Positions 5,269-5,977 of a DNA stretch of 5,977 bases are shown one piece after another. The notes beneath the pieces were generated by a model, which made no database searches, was not told the DNA's origin, and saw nothing but the letters and a program-made list of their open reading frames with translations. The position numbers and the translations under genes were made by a program. The stretch comes from Deltaproteobacteria bacterium RIFCSPHIGHO2_02_FULL_40_11 (GTDB lineage: Bacteria > Bdellovibrionota > JACOXK01 > 2-02-FULL-40-11), in assembly GCA_001798105.1 (NCBI GenBank), contig MGRI01000084.1, forward strand, positions 3,872-9,848, given 5' to 3'. Within the stretch, counting starts at the first letter, position 1. Every line of letters starts with the position of its first letter.

Positions 5269-5501
5269 ATCTACACACAATACCCACTTGTATAAAGTGC
5301 AAAGGTCGGGCCACATTAAAAAAAAAATTTCATGTGTAAAATTATGGACTTATGGACTTGGTTTTTGAGGGTGTAAAAATCAAGCCATTTTGCTTGTATA
5401 GGAAGTGTTCAAGTTTTTTTCAGATAAAAATGCAAGTGGTTAGAATTATTCCATTTTTTAAAACTTATGTGGGTGATAGGCAGTGTCAAAAAAGTTTACG
5501 C
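5269..5501 (-). other. Leader and intergenic region upstream of the large gene
   Basis: This 233-bp gap has no supported gene. It contains the candidate promoter above, two copies of GTGTAAAA on the plus strand (5334-5341 and 5371-5378), and a run of ten T on the minus strand (5318-5327). No good terminator follows the stop of the upstream gene: the only inverted repeat there, TAGGC/GCCTA, is five pairs with an 18-base loop. Confidence 0.5.
5349..5377 (-). promoter_or_regulatory. Candidate promoter of the large gene
   Basis: On the minus strand TTTACA (5372-5377, five of six) is followed after 17 bases by CATAAG (5349-5354, four of six), predicting a start near 5342 and a leader of about 75 bases. 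A tandem duplication of TTATGGAC (plus strand, 5342-5357) spans the -10 box and the predicted start. Confidence 0.3.
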
Positions 5502-5977
5502 CTACTTCTCCTCATACAACTCGCCGTAGTCTTCTTCGAATTGTTGGTCGGATTTTTCTTGGAGTTCTTTCATTTTTTTGTCGTAGGCGGAAATTACGTC
5601 TGAAACAGTGGCTTGATAGGCTTGGTAATCGTCCCAATACCTGCGTTCGGCCAATCCCATTTCGGTGACTTCGGCATTGTCCCAACGCTGAATCAGATAG
5701 TAAATCATAAAGAGGCGCTTATTGGCGTAGGCTCGCATTTCGTCTTCAAATGCTTTTCTCGAAACCGCGAGTTGACCTTCGTCTTGGGCGGCATGGATGG
5801 CTTCGCTAAAATAATGAACCGAAAGATCATCTTCATTTTCATTCAGTCCCATTCGACTTTCATACTCTCGAATCATAACGGTTCGATACGTTGTGCCTGT
5901 AATCCAGCTTGCCGCGGTATAAGGAATCATTTCTCCAAACACGGTTTTTATCACTTGATGCGCAGGTGGCACATCGT
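5502..5977 (-). CDS. Unrecognised protein, C-terminal part only
   Basis: The reading frame is open to the right edge and ends with TAG at 5502-5504, giving 157 whole codons. A GTG at 5970-5972 is in frame, but no ribosome binding site can be judged so close to the edge and the frame continues beyond it, so I treat the gene as partial at its 5' end. The visible part is soluble-looking, rich in Tyr, Trp, Arg and Glu, with a stretch GEMIPYTAASWITGTTYRT near its start, helical segments in the middle (EDEMRAYANKRLFMIYYLIQ) and a coiled-coil-like acidic tail (KKMKELQEK...EEDYGELYEEK). No cysteine is seen. The ROD module of the two paralogous proteins is not present. The neighbouring gene begins 233 bp later with a likely promoter of its own, so co-transcription is uncertain. 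I cannot assign a family. Confidence 0.75.
   Translation of the reverse strand, partial: DVPPAHQVIKTVFGEMIPYTAASWITGTTYRTVMIREYESRMGLNENEDDLSVHYFSEAIHAAQDEGQLAVSRKAFEDEMRAYANKRLFMIYYLIQRWDNAEVTEMGLAERRYWDDYQAYQATVSDVISAYDKKMKELQEKSDQQFEEDYGELYEEK

Noticed and set aside
5269..5316. Upstream ATG adding 16 residues to the large protein
   Set aside because: It would put Cys and Trp residues ahead of a normal signal peptide, and it follows a T10 run with no Shine-Dalgarno. The start at 5268 begins directly with a classic signal peptide, though its own ribosome site is also weak.
5480..5508. Terminator for the partial right-hand gene
   Set aside because: Only a five-pair stem (TAGGC/GCCTA) with an 18-base loop overlapping the stop codon, and no T run after it.

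Overview
The window is an AT-rich stretch of bacterial DNA in which every convincing gene lies on the minus strand. From right to left (the direction of transcription) it holds: the 3' part of an unrecognised gene cut by the right edge; a 722-residue secreted helical protein whose linker is studded with palindromic repeats; a 184-residue secreted, His-rich helical protein; a 526-residue secreted protein that is a distant paralogue of the 722-residue one; and a 168-residue secreted Cys-containing protein with a C-type-lectin-like (Lcl/DUF1566-type) pattern. The four complete genes all start with a Sec signal peptide. None is a housekeeping gene, so this looks like an accessory run of envelope or exported proteins.

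The organism is Gram-negative or similar, judging from the Shine-Dalgarno sites, the Sec signals ending in AxA (FxS in one case) and the intrinsic terminators. The smallest protein resembles small secreted proteins I associate with Bdellovibrio-like and other former deltaproteobacteria. Palindromes of the ATCCCCGC-CTTC-GCGGGGAT type that translate as VIPAKAGIQ are scattered in many proteobacterial and uncultured genomes, so the assignment stays tentative.

Layout. 5502-5977: partial gene. 5269-5501: leader and probable promoter of the large gene. 3100-5268: large gene; its coding sequence carries three clusters of palindromic or tandem repeats, at about 4153-4200, 4653-4813 and 4991-5077. 2956-3099: two hairpin terminators in series with two good -10 boxes. 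2401-2955: His-rich protein. 2303-2400: a second copy of the same 34-bp hairpin block. 722-2302: paralogue of the large gene, with an internal module duplication and a G8 tract at its start. 576-721: leader with a hairpin and a spaced direct repeat. 69-575: Lcl-like protein. 1-68: no supported gene.

The main points are (1) a small family of exported helical proteins built around a roughly 60-residue module, present once in the large protein and twice in its paralogue, and (2) palindromic DNA repeats absorbed in frame into one family member but absent from the other, read in different reading phases. The first could be a family not yet described. I cannot assign it a biochemical role from sequence alone.
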